The position numbers and the translations under genes are program-made. A stretch of 64,000 nucleotides of DNA, taken from the NCBI RefSeq assembly GCF_014654785.1, contig NZ_BNBD01000003.1, forward strand, positions 248,001-312,000. The letters are read 5' to 3'. Of the stretch, positions 1 through 7,301 are shown piece by piece. This DNA is from Streptomyces mashuensis (GTDB lineage: Bacteria; Actinomycetota; Actinomycetes; Streptomycetales; Streptomycetaceae). The stretch's first letter is position 1. Every line of letters begins with the position of its first letter. The notes under the pieces were generated by a model. The model had not been told where the DNA came from. It did not search any database and worked only from the letters and a program-made list of their open reading frames with translations.

Positions 1-875
1 CAGGCCACGGGGTCCCGGTCGACGGCGATGACGGCCGCGCCGAACCGGGCGGCCTCGACCGCCGCCGCGCCCGTGCCGCAGCCGATGTCCCACACCAGGT
101 CGCCGACGCGCGGGCCGAGCCGGGCCAGTTGCGCGGCGCGCAGTTCGGTCGTCTCGCCCTCCCCCGGCACGCCGTCGTACGCCTCGGCGGGCAGCGCCCA
201 GCCGCGGACGGGTGAGGGGTAGCCGGGGTGGCGGCCGGCGATCCAGCCGCCGGGGCCGATGGTGGGGCCGCCGGGGCCGCCGATGGCGATGACGACGTTG
301 GGGTCGCGCCAGGCGTGGTCGACGGCCCGGTCGGAGGTGACGACGGTGACCTGTTCCCGGTCGGTGCCGAGCTCCTCGCAGATGACGAACGTGCGGTGGA
401 CGTCGCCGAGCAGCAGGGCGAGCTCGGCCGGGCCGGCGCCCGGCGAGGTGAGCACGGCGACCTTGGGGTGGGCGCGGCAGACGTTGACGGCGCGGCGCAG
501 GTCGCGGGCGTGGGCGACGACGATCTGGGCGTCGTCCCAGGGCATGCCGGCGCGGGCGAAGGCGGCGGCCACAGAGGAGACGGCGGGCACGACCTCCACT
601 TCGAGCCCGTACTCGGGGGCGCGGAGGGTGCGGACGACGCCGAAGAAGCCGGGGTCGCCGTCGGCGAGGACGACGGCGGAGCCGCGGTGGCGGGCGATGC
701 GGCGGGCGGCGAGGTCGACGCTGCCGAGCCGGATGCGTTCGGCGGTGCCGGGCACCTCGGGCAGGGCCAGGTGGTGGGCCGCACCGGCCACGAGGGTGGC
801 GGCGGACAGGGCGGAGCGGGCCGCGTCCGTCAGCGGTGAGCCGTCCCAACCGATCACCGTGACCCGGTCGGCCAT
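1..875 (-). CDS. cobL: Precorrin-6Y C5,15-methyltransferase (CbiE-CbiT fusion), partial
   Basis: The reading frame opens at ATG (873-875, minus strand) and runs off the left edge, so about 291 N-terminal residues are present and the C-terminus is missing. It begins MADRVTVIGWDG, followed by a CbiE-type methyltransferase domain with VLADGDPGFFGVV and the SAM-binding region IAIGGPGGP. Near the edge the CbiT half starts with the SAM motif VWDIGCGTGAAAVE. The family methylates precorrin-6Y at C5 and C15 and decarboxylates it in aerobic cobalamin synthesis. A GGAG stretch 10 nt upstream supports this start. No cobalamin riboswitch was recognised in the roughly 130 nt upstream. Confidence 0.92.
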   Translation of the reverse strand, partial: MADRVTVIGWDGSPLTDAARSALSAATLVAGAAHHLALPEVPGTAERIRLGSVDLAARRIARHRGSAVVLADGDPGFFGVVRTLRAPEYGLEVEVVPAVSSVAAAFARAGMPWDDAQIVVAHARDLRRAVNVCRAHPKVAVLTSPGAGPAELALLLGDVHRTFVICEELGTDREQVTVVTSDRAVDHAWRDPNVVIAIGGPGGPTIGPGGWIAGRHPGYPSPVRGWALPAEAYDGVPGEGETTELRAAQLARLGPRVGDLVWDIGCGTGAAAVEAARFGAAVIAVDRDPVA

Positions 876-1006
876 CGTCGTCTGTCTCCTGGACTGCTGA
901 GGGGGCTGGGCAGGGTGAGATTACCCCGATTGGTATGGACCGGGGGTGGAGCGGGGCCGGCGCCTGTGCCTGCCGGCTACGGGCTGTGCCCGCTGGCCGC
1001 GGCCGG

Positions 1007-1669
1007 TCAGCGCCAGTCGGGGAACGCGCCGAGGTAGCCGCCGGCGCCCGTGGTGTCGTACCCGTCGCCGGGGTGGCCCTCACGGATCTCGTCGAGGTCC
1101 TCCGGCAGGAGGCTCCAGACGATGAGGTCGGTGCGGTTCTCCGTCCAGCCGCCGTCCTCCGTGCGGCTGCGTGTTATCCGGGCGCTGCGCAGCACGCCCT
1201 CGCTGACGCAGCCGGTCTTCTGCGCCACCTGCTGGGCGGCGGTGTTGTCGGCGGGGGTGCGCAGCTCCAGGCGTTCGAACTTCTGGTCCCGGAAGAGCCA
1301 CTCGGCGACGGCGAGGACGGATTCGCAGGCGTAGCCCTCGCCGCGGGCCCAGGGGGCGGTGACGTAGGCGATCTCGGCGGTGAGGGTGCGCCAGTCGGTG
1401 TTGCGGAGGTGGACGGTGCCGACGAGGCGGTGGGTGAGGAACTCGGTGACCGCAAAGACGATTCCGCGGCCGGAGGTGCGTTCGGCGTGGGCGCGGCGCA
1501 GGGCCCAGTCGCGGGCGTCGGCGGTGGTGTAGGGGTGGGGGGCGGAGGTCCAGGCGACGATGAGTTCGTCGTTCATCATCTCCGCGAGCGCGGGCACGTC
1601 CCCTGCCTCGAACGGGCGCAGCACCAGCCGGTCCGTACTGATGGAGATGTCCGGAAAGGTGGATGTCAT
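1007..1669 (-). CDS. GNAT acetyltransferase, RimJ/RimL type
   Basis: This is a cytoplasmic N-acetyltransferase of about 220 residues. The opening TDRLVLRPFEAGDVPAL is typical of the RimJ/RimL (Acetyltransf_3) subfamily, which acetylates protein N-termini or small amines with acetyl-CoA. The acetyl-CoA loop is the A-P-W-A-R-G-E-G-Y-A segment mid-protein. A longer in-frame ATG exists at 1768, but the ATG at 1669 has GGAG 8 nt upstream and starts directly before the conserved domain, so I chose it. It lies between cobL and metQ on the same strand. The substrate cannot be inferred. Confidence 0.8.
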   Translation of the reverse strand: MTSTFPDISISTDRLVLRPFEAGDVPALAEMMNDELIVAWTSAPHPYTTADARDWALRRAHAERTSGRGIVFAVTEFLTHRLVGTVHLRNTDWRTLTAEIAYVTAPWARGEGYACESVLAVAEWLFRDQKFERLELRTPADNTAAQQVAQKTGCVSEGVLRSARITRSRTEDGGWTENRTDLIVWSLLPEDLDEIREGHPGDGYDTTGAGGYLGAFPDWR

Positions 1670-1822
1670 GCGCTGCTCCAACGCGGGACGGGTGGGTTCG
1701 GTGCCGTCGTGGGGAACCAGCATGCAGCATGGGCGGGCGGGTTCGCCAAGCGCGCGGGCCCCGCACACGGTGGTTTCGTGCGCGGGGCCCGGGACCGTTC
1801 GGACGGCCGAGGTTACAGGGCG

Positions 1823-2701
1823 TCAGCTCTTGACCGGCCCGAAGGCGGGCAGCACCGCGCCGTTGTTGTACTTCTTCTCGATGAAGGCCTTGACCTCGTC
1901 GGAGTTGAGGAGCTTGGCGAGCTTGGCGATGCGGGGGTCGCCCTCGTTGCCCTTCTTGACGGCGAGGAAGTTGGCGTAGGGGTTGCCGTCGGCCTTCTCC
2001 AGGGCGAGCGCGTCCTGGGCGGGGTTGAGCTTGGCCTGGATGGCGAAGTTGCCGTTGATCACGGCGGCGTCCACGTCGGCGAGGCGGGAGGGGATCTGGG
2101 CGGCCTCCAGCTCGGTGAACTGCACGCCCTTCTTGTCCTCGACGTCGGAGAGCTTGGCGGCGGCGCCGACGCCGTCCTTGAGCTTGATGACGCCGTTGTC
2201 GGCGAGCAGCTTCAGGGCGCGGCCCTCGTTGGTGGCGTCGTTGGGGATGGCGATGGTGGCGCCGGAGCCGAGGTCGGCGGTCTTCTTCGTCTTCTTGGAG
2301 TAGAGGCCGAGGGGCTCGATCTCGACGTTGACGACGGGGACGATGTCCGTCTTGTTCTTCTTGTTGAAGTCGTCGAGGTACGGCTTGTGCTGGAAGAAGT
2401 TGGCGTCGACCTCGCCGTTCTGGGTGGCGGTGTTGGGCAGCACGTAGTCGTTGAACTCCTTCACCTCCAGCTTCAGGCCGGCCTTCTCGGCGAGGTTGTC
2501 GCGGACGAAGTTCAGGATGTCGGCGTGCGGGGTGGGGCTGGCGGCGACGACGAGCTTGGCGGTGGGGTCGGCGTCCTTGCCCTTTTTGGCCGAGCCGGAG
2601 GAGGTGTCGGAGGGGGCGCTGCAGGCGCTCAGGCCCAGGGTGAGGGCGGCGGCCGCGGCGAGGGCGGCGGTGAGCTTGACGGTGGTGGCGGTGGTACGCA
2701 C
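1823..2701 (-). CDS. metQ: Methionine ABC transporter substrate-binding lipoprotein
   Basis: MetQ (NlpA family) captures methionine outside the membrane and delivers it to MetNI. The protein has 292 residues. A signal peptide ends in the lipobox L24-S-A-C27, so it should be lipid-anchored. The mature part has LVVAASPTPHADIL and ANFFQHKPYLDDFN, both typical of the family. The GTG start at 2701 has AAGGAAGG 8 nt upstream; the frame stays open much further upstream but without plausible starts. It is the last gene of the metN-metI-metQ operon, 95 nt after metI. The symbol rests on family match; NlpA homologues for other substrates exist. Confidence 0.93.
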   Translation of the reverse strand: MRTTATTVKLTAALAAAAALTLGLSACSAPSDTSSGSAKKGKDADPTAKLVVAASPTPHADILNFVRDNLAEKAGLKLEVKEFNDYVLPNTATQNGEVDANFFQHKPYLDDFNKKNKTDIVPVVNVEIEPLGLYSKKTKKTADLGSGATIAIPNDATNEGRALKLLADNGVIKLKDGVGAAAKLSDVEDKKGVQFTELEAAQIPSRLADVDAAVINGNFAIQAKLNPAQDALALEKADGNPYANFLAVKKGNEGDPRIAKLAKLLNSDEVKAFIEKKYNNGAVLPAFGPVKS

Positions 2702-2796
2702 GAAGAGTGCCTTCCTTGCTGTGGTGTACGGGTCCCAGGGGGTGTCGCCCGGCAAAGGGTCCGGGCTCCGGGGTCTGTGGGGGGTGGCCGGCGGGG

Positions 2797-3597
2797 TCAG
2801 ACCGCCTTTTCGGGGGCCGAGGCCGGAACGGAGTCGGACACGGCCTCGGGGGCGGCGGTCGCGGGGGCCGTCGTGGCCGTGGCGGGCTTGCGCTGGGCGG
2901 GCAGCAGGCGGCGCAGGCCGGCGGCCGGTGCCTGGCGGCCGCCGCGGGCGGCGAGGCGGCGGACGGCGAAGTCGCCGGCGAGCTGGACGACGGTCACGAT
3001 GACGATGAGCAACACGATCGTGACGTTCATCAGCGTGTCCTCGCGGCGCTGGTAGCCGTAGGTGATGGCGAGGTTGCCGAGGCCGCCGCCGCCGACGGCG
3101 CCGGCCATGGCCGAGTAGCCGATGAGGGTGATGACGGTGGTGGTGAGGCCGGCGATGAGGGACGGCAGGGCCTGCGGCAGCAGCACCTTGAAGATGATCG
3201 TCCAGGTGCCGCCGCCCATGGCCTGGACGGCCTCGACGAGCCCGTGGTCGACCTCGCGGATCGCGGTCTCCACCAGCCGGGCGAAGAACGGGATCGCGCC
3301 CAGGGCCAGGGCGACCACGGCCGCGCTGGGGCCGATGGACGTGCCGACGACGAACCGGCTGAAGGGGATCAGCCAGACGATGAGGATGATGAAGGGCAGG
3401 GACCGGCCGAGGTTGAGGACGGCGCCCAGGACCTTGTTCACCAGGGCGTTGCGCAGCAGTCCGCCGCGGTCGGTGAGGACGAGGAGGATGCCCAGGGGCA
3501 GGCCGCCGACGACGGCGTAGACCGTGGACCACCACACCATGAAGAGGGTGTCCAGACAGGCATCGCGCAGCAGCGGCTGCATCTCGGACCAGGTCAC
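2797..3597 (-). CDS. metI: Methionine ABC transporter permease
   Basis: This 266-residue inner-membrane permease has about five hydrophobic segments and the BPD_transp_1 EAA loop around EAVQAMGGGTWTIIFKVLLP, which contacts the ATPase. With MetN and MetQ it forms the D-/L-methionine importer. The GTG start (3597) overlaps the metN stop by four bases (GTGA), which implies translational coupling. The last 60 residues form a low-complexity Ala/Pro/Thr tail beyond the usual family length, probably a cytoplasmic extension. Confidence 0.93.
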   Translation of the reverse strand: MTWSEMQPLLRDACLDTLFMVWWSTVYAVVGGLPLGILLVLTDRGGLLRNALVNKVLGAVLNLGRSLPFIILIVWLIPFSRFVVGTSIGPSAAVVALALGAIPFFARLVETAIREVDHGLVEAVQAMGGGTWTIIFKVLLPQALPSLIAGLTTTVITLIGYSAMAGAVGGGGLGNLAITYGYQRREDTLMNVTIVLLIVIVTVVQLAGDFAVRRLAARGGRQAPAAGLRRLLPAQRKPATATTAPATAAPEAVSDSVPASAPEKAV

Positions 3598-4643
3598 TTG
3601 GCACCTTCCTCGGCCGGCGCGGCGGCGGGCGCCGGCGTGTTCACGTCCGCGACGTCCACCTGGAGGCCCTGCTCGCGCAGGAAGCCGATGGGGACGACGT
3701 TCTCCTCGAAGCGGCCGGGCAGCTCGATGCGCATCCGGCCGATCTGCCGGCCGCCGACGGTGTCCATCGCGGCGCCCAGGATCGAGATGTCGATGTTGTA
3801 CGTACGGGCGAGCTGGGAGACGACGGGCTGGGTGGCGGCCTCGCCGTGGAAGGTGACGTCGACCACGGTGCGGTTGGGGCCGGAGGGCTCGCCGCCGACG
3901 GGGAACAGCTCGGCGGCCAGCTCGGAGCCGGGCGTGGCCAGCAGCTCGGCGACGGTGCCGGACTCGACGATGCGGCCGGACTTCATCAGGGCCGCGGAGT
4001 CGCAGATGGTCTTCACGACGTCCATCTCGTGGGTGATGAGGAGGACGGTGAGGCCCAGCTGGCGGTTGAGGTCGCGCAGCAGCTGGAGGATGGAGCGGGT
4101 GGTCTCCGGGTCGAGCGCGGAGGTCGACTCGTCGGAGAGCAGCACCTTGGGGTCGCCGGCCAGGGCGCGGGCGATGCCGACGCGCTGCTTCTGGCCGCCG
4201 GAGAGCTGGCCGGGGTAGTTGCGGGCCTTGTCGGCCAGGCCGACGAGGTCGAGCAGCTCCAGGGCCTTGCGCTCGCGCTCCCGGCGGGCGAGGCCGAGGA
4301 TCTCCAGCGGCAGTTCGACGTTGTCCTGGACGGTGCGCGAGGACAGCAGGTTGAAGTGCTGGAAGACCATGCCGATGCGGCTGCGGGCGCGGCGCAGTTC
4401 GGCGGAGGCGCGCGGGCCGCGGCCGGCGAGCGCGGTCAGGTCCTGGCCGGCGACGGTGACCGTGCCGGAGGTGGGGCGTTCCAGGAGGTTGACGCAGCGG
4501 ATGAGGGTCGACTTGCCGGCGCCGCTCTGACCGACGACGCCGTACACCTCCCCCTCGCGTACGTGCAGATCGACGCCGCCGAGTGCGGTGAACTCTCGGC
4601 CGCGTGAGCGGTAGACCTTGGTGAGGCCCGAAGTGGTGATCAC
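3594..4643 (-). CDS. metN: Methionine ABC transporter ATP-binding protein
   Basis: MetN powers methionine import by ATP hydrolysis. The 349-residue protein has Walker A GQSGAGKST at 38-46, signature LSGGQ, and a Walker B ending LLSDESTSALD. Position two of the D-E dyad reads S-D-E rather than the common A-D-E, which is a mild change. The C-terminal part is a NIL/ACT-like domain that in family members binds methionine and inhibits the transporter. I chose GTG 4643, which starts VITTSGLTKVYRS, matching normal MetN length; the frame runs on upstream into Pro-rich shadow sequence. It is the first gene of the operon and follows the Cys/Met leader ORF at 4855-4944. Confidence 0.93.
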   Translation of the reverse strand: MITTSGLTKVYRSRGREFTALGGVDLHVREGEVYGVVGQSGAGKSTLIRCVNLLERPTSGTVTVAGQDLTALAGRGPRASAELRRARSRIGMVFQHFNLLSSRTVQDNVELPLEILGLARRERERKALELLDLVGLADKARNYPGQLSGGQKQRVGIARALAGDPKVLLSDESTSALDPETTRSILQLLRDLNRQLGLTVLLITHEMDVVKTICDSAALMKSGRIVESGTVAELLATPGSELAAELFPVGGEPSGPNRTVVDVTFHGEAATQPVVSQLARTYNIDISILGAAMDTVGGRQIGRMRIELPGRFEENVVPIGFLREQGLQVDVADVNTPAPAAAPAEEGAK

Positions 4644-4812
4644 AGGGTTTCCGTCACTGTCGAGTGCCGGTGCGGGTACACGCCGGCACGGGCATGGGCT
4701 GCGGAACGCGGCTGCGGAGCCCGGCGGGCCCTGGGCGGGCGGAAGTGCGGGGTCCGGTGACGCGAGGGGCGGTGGCGGCCTCGCCGGCCGGGGGCGGCCG
4801 GGCGGGCGCGGG

Positions 4813-4834
4813 GTCTCGCTTCGGGGCGCGAGAC
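4813..4834 (-). promoter_or_regulatory. Stem-loop between leader ORF and metN
   Basis: A perfect 7-bp inverted repeat (GTCTCGC at 4813-4819, GCGAGAC at 4828-4834) with an 8-nt loop lies 21 nt past the leader ORF stop and 170 nt before metN. This is where an attenuator would sit. No U-run follows, so a classical intrinsic terminator is not proven; it could be a terminator lacking a U-tract or an anti-RBS element. Confidence 0.4.
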
Positions 4835-4854
4835 ACGGAAAGGAACAGGGGCCC

Positions 4855-4944
4855 TCAGCGGTCACACATTCGACACATGCAACGGGCAGCACCGGGCGTG
4901 GTCATCGCCTCGGTCGCAAGGGTGCGGCTGCTCGTCGTGGTCAT
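4855..4944 (-). CDS. Cys/Met-rich leader peptide upstream of metNIQ
   Basis: A 29-codon ORF starts ATG at 4944 and stops TGA at 4855. Its last nine residues are R-C-M-C-R-M-C-D-R, giving three Cys and two Met codons just before the stop. Clustering of sulfur amino-acid codons at the end of a short ORF ahead of a methionine importer fits a ribosome-mediated attenuator; Cys-responsive leader ORFs are known in mycobacteria and other actinobacteria. No Shine-Dalgarno is visible, but TTTTAC lies about 8 nt before the ATG and could be a -10 box for a leaderless transcript. The role is inferred from position and composition. Confidence 0.6.
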   Translation of the reverse strand: MTTTSSRTLATEAMTTPGAARCMCRMCDR

Positions 4945-5100
4945 GCGGGCAAGTAAAACAGAAGCGCGTGCGAATCAGCCATGCCTGTCCGAATAGCGGA
5001 CGGTGCTGCTCGAGGCGTGGACGGGACGCCTGGGGAGCGTGGGGCGGGACGTGGGGTGGGACGTGGGCGCGACATGGGGCGGCAGGTGCCCGCGCGGGCT

Positions 5101-5140
5101 CGGGAGGGGTCGGGTGGGGTCGCGTGGGGTCGCGTGGGGT
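5101..5140. repeat. Four tandem 10-bp units (CGNGNGGGGT)
   Basis: Four consecutive 10-mers read CGGGAGGGGT, CGGGTGGGGT, CGCGTGGGGT and CGCGTGGGGT. They lie in the divergent intergenic region between the metNIQ leader (minus) and the 5231 membrane gene (plus). Related GGGACGTGGGG-like motifs lie just upstream. It is probably slippage-generated; no function is evident. Confidence 0.6.
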
Positions 5141-5180
5141 CGCGCGCGGGCGGGGCGTCCCGGGCGATTAGAGTCGTGCC

Positions 5181-5234
5181 ATGCCTGTCACGCCCCCTTC
5201 GTCCCGCCGCGCCACCGCCCGGGGGCCGCGGTGA
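5181..5234 (+). CDS. Possible 17-residue upstream ORF coupled to the next gene
   Basis: ATG at 5181 opens a 17-codon frame whose TGA (5232-5234) overlaps the GTG start of the 5231 gene in a GTGA arrangement. TAGAGT, a good -10 hexamer, lies about 8 nt before the ATG, so the transcript could be leaderless. The gene at 5231 lacks a clear RBS, so coupling from this ORF could initiate it. The peptide is Pro/Arg/Thr-rich and has no recognisable domain. It may simply mark the 5' end of the transcript. Confidence 0.3.
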   Translation: MPVTPPSSRRATARGPR

Positions 5235-5590
5235 TCGACGCGCTGACGCTCGCGGCCGGCCTGGCCGCCCTCGGGCTCGCCGCCTGGTGCGGCTTCGCCT
5301 TCACCCGGGACCAGCCGACCAAGGACTGGCACTTCATCGGCATGGCCGTGGTGTCGCTGCTGGTCCTGGTGCAGCTGGTGGTCGGCGTGGTGCGGCTGGC
5401 CGGTGGCGACCGGCCCGCCCAGGGCACCGCCATCTTTGTGGCCTATCTGCTCGGTGCGGCGGCCGCCGTGCCCGCGGCGGGCTTCATGTCGCTGGCCGAA
5501 CGCACCCGCTGGGGCTCGGCCACCGTCGCGGCGGGCGCCGTGATCCTCGCCGTGCTCGAGGTGCGGCTCTACGACATCTGGGGAGGCTGA
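5231..5590 (+). CDS. Small four-helix membrane protein, unknown function
   Basis: This 119-residue protein has four hydrophobic segments: residues 2-20 (LTLAAGLAALGLAAWCGFAF), about 35-53 (MAVVSLLVLVQLVVGVV), about 65-85 and about 93-112. I do not recognise the family beyond an actinobacterial conserved integral membrane protein. The GTG start at 5231 is the first plausible one in frame; no strong RBS is seen, and the overlapping 17-codon ORF may supply initiation. Only two bases separate it from the membrane protein at 5593, so the two are probably co-transcribed. Confidence 0.75.
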   Translation: MIDALTLAAGLAALGLAAWCGFAFTRDQPTKDWHFIGMAVVSLLVLVQLVVGVVRLAGGDRPAQGTAIFVAYLLGAAAAVPAAGFMSLAERTRWGSATVAAGAVILAVLEVRLYDIWGG

Positions 5591-5592
5591 CC

Positions 5593-6096
5593 ATGGCCGA
5601 ATACCGCTCCGCGTCCGACGCCACCGCTGCCGAAGCCGCTGCCGAAACCGCTGCCGAAACCGACGGCACGGCCGGCGGCGCGACCGCCCCGGCGGCCGCC
5701 CGTCCCCGGTTCGACCTGGGCCAGGGGCCCGGCCGGCTGCTGGTGTGGCTGTACGGCGTCTTCACCGTCGCCGCGGCCTCCCGGTCGATCGTCCAGACGA
5801 TCCTGGACTTCGACCGCGCGCCGCTCGCCTACCTGCTGTCGGCCGCCGCGGCCGTCGTGTACGCCTTCATCACCTACTCGCTCGTCCGCGGCGGCGAGCA
5901 GGCCCGCAGGGCGGCGCTGGTGTGCTGCGCCGCCGAGCTGGCCGGTGTGCTGATCGTGGGCACCTGGACGCTGGTGGAGCCCTCGGCGTTCCCCGACTCG
6001 ACGGTGTGGTCCGGCTACGGCATGGGCTACCTGTTCATCCCCGTGCTGCTGCCGCTGTCCGCCATGGTCTGGCTGCGCCGGGCCCCGCGCGGCTGA
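5593..6096 (+). CDS. Small four-helix membrane protein, unknown function
   Basis: This 167-residue protein has an Ala/Thr/Glu-rich hydrophilic N-terminus containing near-repeats (AEAAAETAAETD), then four predicted membrane segments between about residues 54 and 160. The GGGAGG before the ATG overlaps the end of the preceding gene, indicating an operon of two small membrane proteins. No catalytic motif is visible. It ends seven bases from the convergent acetyltransferase. Confidence 0.78.
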   Translation: MAEYRSASDATAAEAAAETAAETDGTAGGATAPAAARPRFDLGQGPGRLLVWLYGVFTVAAASRSIVQTILDFDRAPLAYLLSAAAAVVYAFITYSLVRGGEQARRAALVCCAAELAGVLIVGTWTLVEPSAFPDSTVWSGYGMGYLFIPVLLPLSAMVWLRRAPRG

Positions 6097-6103
6097 CCGC
6101 CGC

Positions 6104-6616
6104 TCAGGCCGTCGTGGCCAGGGCGTGCGCGACGCCCTTGTCCGGCTCCTTCTCCAGCGTGACGAGGGTGAGCTTGCGGGTGACCTCGGTGGTGCCGGTG
6201 CTGCGGTAGCCCCACTTGCGGTACAGCCGCAGGTTGCCCTCGCTGCGCTGGCCGGTGGCCAGCCGGAACCGCTTGGCGGCCCACTCGCCCGCCAGCCGCT
6301 CCTCGACCGCGGCCAGCAGCCGGCCGCCCAGGCCGTGCCGCTGGAGGCGGGGGTGGACGATGAGGCCCGTGATCTCGGCCGTGCCCTCCGCGTCCACGAA
6401 GCCGCGCACCGAGCCGACGACCTCCTCGCCGAGCCGGGCCACGAGCACGCAGCCGCGGCCCAGTTCGGCGCGCAGGTCGTCGAGCGACTGGGTGAGGGGC
6501 TCGATGGAGTAGTCGCCGTAGAGTTCCGCCTCGCTCTGGTAGCAGAGGTACTGGAGTTTGAGAATCTGCTCGGCATCGGTCTCGGCCGCGGCCGAGATGC
6601 TCACACTCATGCCCAT
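6104..6616 (-). CDS. GNAT family N-acetyltransferase
   Basis: The 170-residue acetyltransferase carries the acetyl-CoA binding loop VHPRLQRHGLGGRLL and the downstream LRLYRKWGYR typical of Acetyltransf_1. Substrate is unknown. ATG 6616 has GGGAGG 9 nt upstream; a second in-frame ATG at 6610 is too far from that RBS. It is transcribed away from the sigma-factor gene and converges with the membrane-protein pair. Confidence 0.83.
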   Translation of the reverse strand: MGMSVSISAAAETDAEQILKLQYLCYQSEAELYGDYSIEPLTQSLDDLRAELGRGCVLVARLGEEVVGSVRGFVDAEGTAEITGLIVHPRLQRHGLGGRLLAAVEERLAGEWAAKRFRLATGQRSEGNLRLYRKWGYRSTGTTEVTRKLTLVTLEKEPDKGVAHALATTA

Positions 6617-6644
6617 CTGCGCATGCCTCCCCTACGCCGGTTGT

Positions 6645-7199
6645 CTACCGCTCCCATCCCCCGGGGCCGGGAGCCGCAATCTCCCCGGTGAGCATTCTGC
6701 GCAGGCATCCCAGGCAACGGGAACGCACGGGCCCCATGGATCCTTGTGATATTCCCAACTTCCCTGCGATTTCCCGGTACGTCGGGTCTCCGGCCCCCAG
6801 GAAGGCACCGAGGAGCCCGGGGCAGCGGCCGGGCAGCCGGCGGACGGCGGCGCGCAGGGCACGGTGGGTCTCGGCGGTCAGCACGGTCTGCTCGACGCCC
6901 TGTTCGGTGCCGGCGGCCGCGGTGCCGGCGGGCGGGCCGTGGCCGGTGGGGTCGAACGGGACCTCCCGCCGGGCGCGGCGCCGGGCGGTACGGGCCTCGG
7001 CGCGGACGGCGCGGCGTAAGCGGGTGGCGCCGGGCGCGGCTGCCGCCGCGGGGTCGGTGAGCAGGCGTACCCACACCGCCTGTTCGAGATCGGCGGGCTC
7101 GACGCCGGCGGCGGGGGCCTCCGCGGCGCACTCGGCGCGGAGGAGGGGGCCCAGGCGGGTGAGGAGGTCGTGGCGGGGGTCGCGGTTACTGTCTGTCAC
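6645..7199 (-). CDS. Small ECF-like RNA polymerase sigma factor
   Basis: This 184-residue protein resembles a reduced ECF sigma factor. A weak region-2-like segment is near residues 35-47 (VEPADLEQAVWVRLL). A basic Ala/Arg linker follows. A region-4 helix-turn-helix is at the C-terminus (PTYREIAGKLGISQGSMGPVRSRCLGCLRRML). The QGSMGPVRSRCL recognition helix is the clearest evidence. The N-terminal half is short and degenerate, so promoter melting ability is uncertain. The start is GTG at 7199. No anti-sigma gene is adjacent. The glpQ terminator lies in the 100 nt upstream. Confidence 0.72.
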   Translation of the reverse strand: MTDSNRDPRHDLLTRLGPLLRAECAAEAPAAGVEPADLEQAVWVRLLTDPAAAAAPGATRLRRAVRAEARTARRRARREVPFDPTGHGPPAGTAAAGTEQGVEQTVLTAETHRALRAAVRRLPGRCPGLLGAFLGAGDPTYREIAGKLGISQGSMGPVRSRCLGCLRRMLTGEIAAPGPGGWER

Positions 7200-7263
7200 G
7201 ATCCGCTTGACGAACGGGCCCTCGGCTCCGGTTTCCGGACCGGCCGGGATTCACCCCTTCGGG

Positions 7264-7295
7264 CGACGGAGGGGCCACCACGGACCCCTCCGTCG
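7264..7295 (-). terminator. Stem-loop terminator downstream of glpQ
   Basis: An 11-bp perfect inverted repeat (7264-7274 with 7285-7295, CGACGGAGGGG type) with a 10-nt loop starts 6 nt after the glpQ stop codon. There is little U-tract, as is common in Streptomyces terminators. Confidence 0.7.
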
Positions 7296-7301
7296 TAGAG
7301 G

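Noticed and set aside
876..1006. Cobalamin riboswitch upstream of cobL
   Set aside because: No B12-box-like sequence (GCCACTG) or long structured leader is visible in these 131 nt.
935..3055. 706-residue plus-strand open frame antisense to metQ/metI
   Set aside because: Composition is Gly/Val/Glu-rich with no domain; it is the GC-driven antisense shadow of the met genes, which have clear motifs and RBSs.
3604..4100. Search for a SAM riboswitch before metN
   Set aside because: No SAM-I, SAM-II or SAM-IV core (conserved helices/pseudoknot loops) was recognised in 4644-4950; the Cys/Met leader ORF explains the region better.
5101..5160. CRISPR-like direct repeats
   Set aside because: Units are 10 bp with no spacers; a simple tandem repeat.
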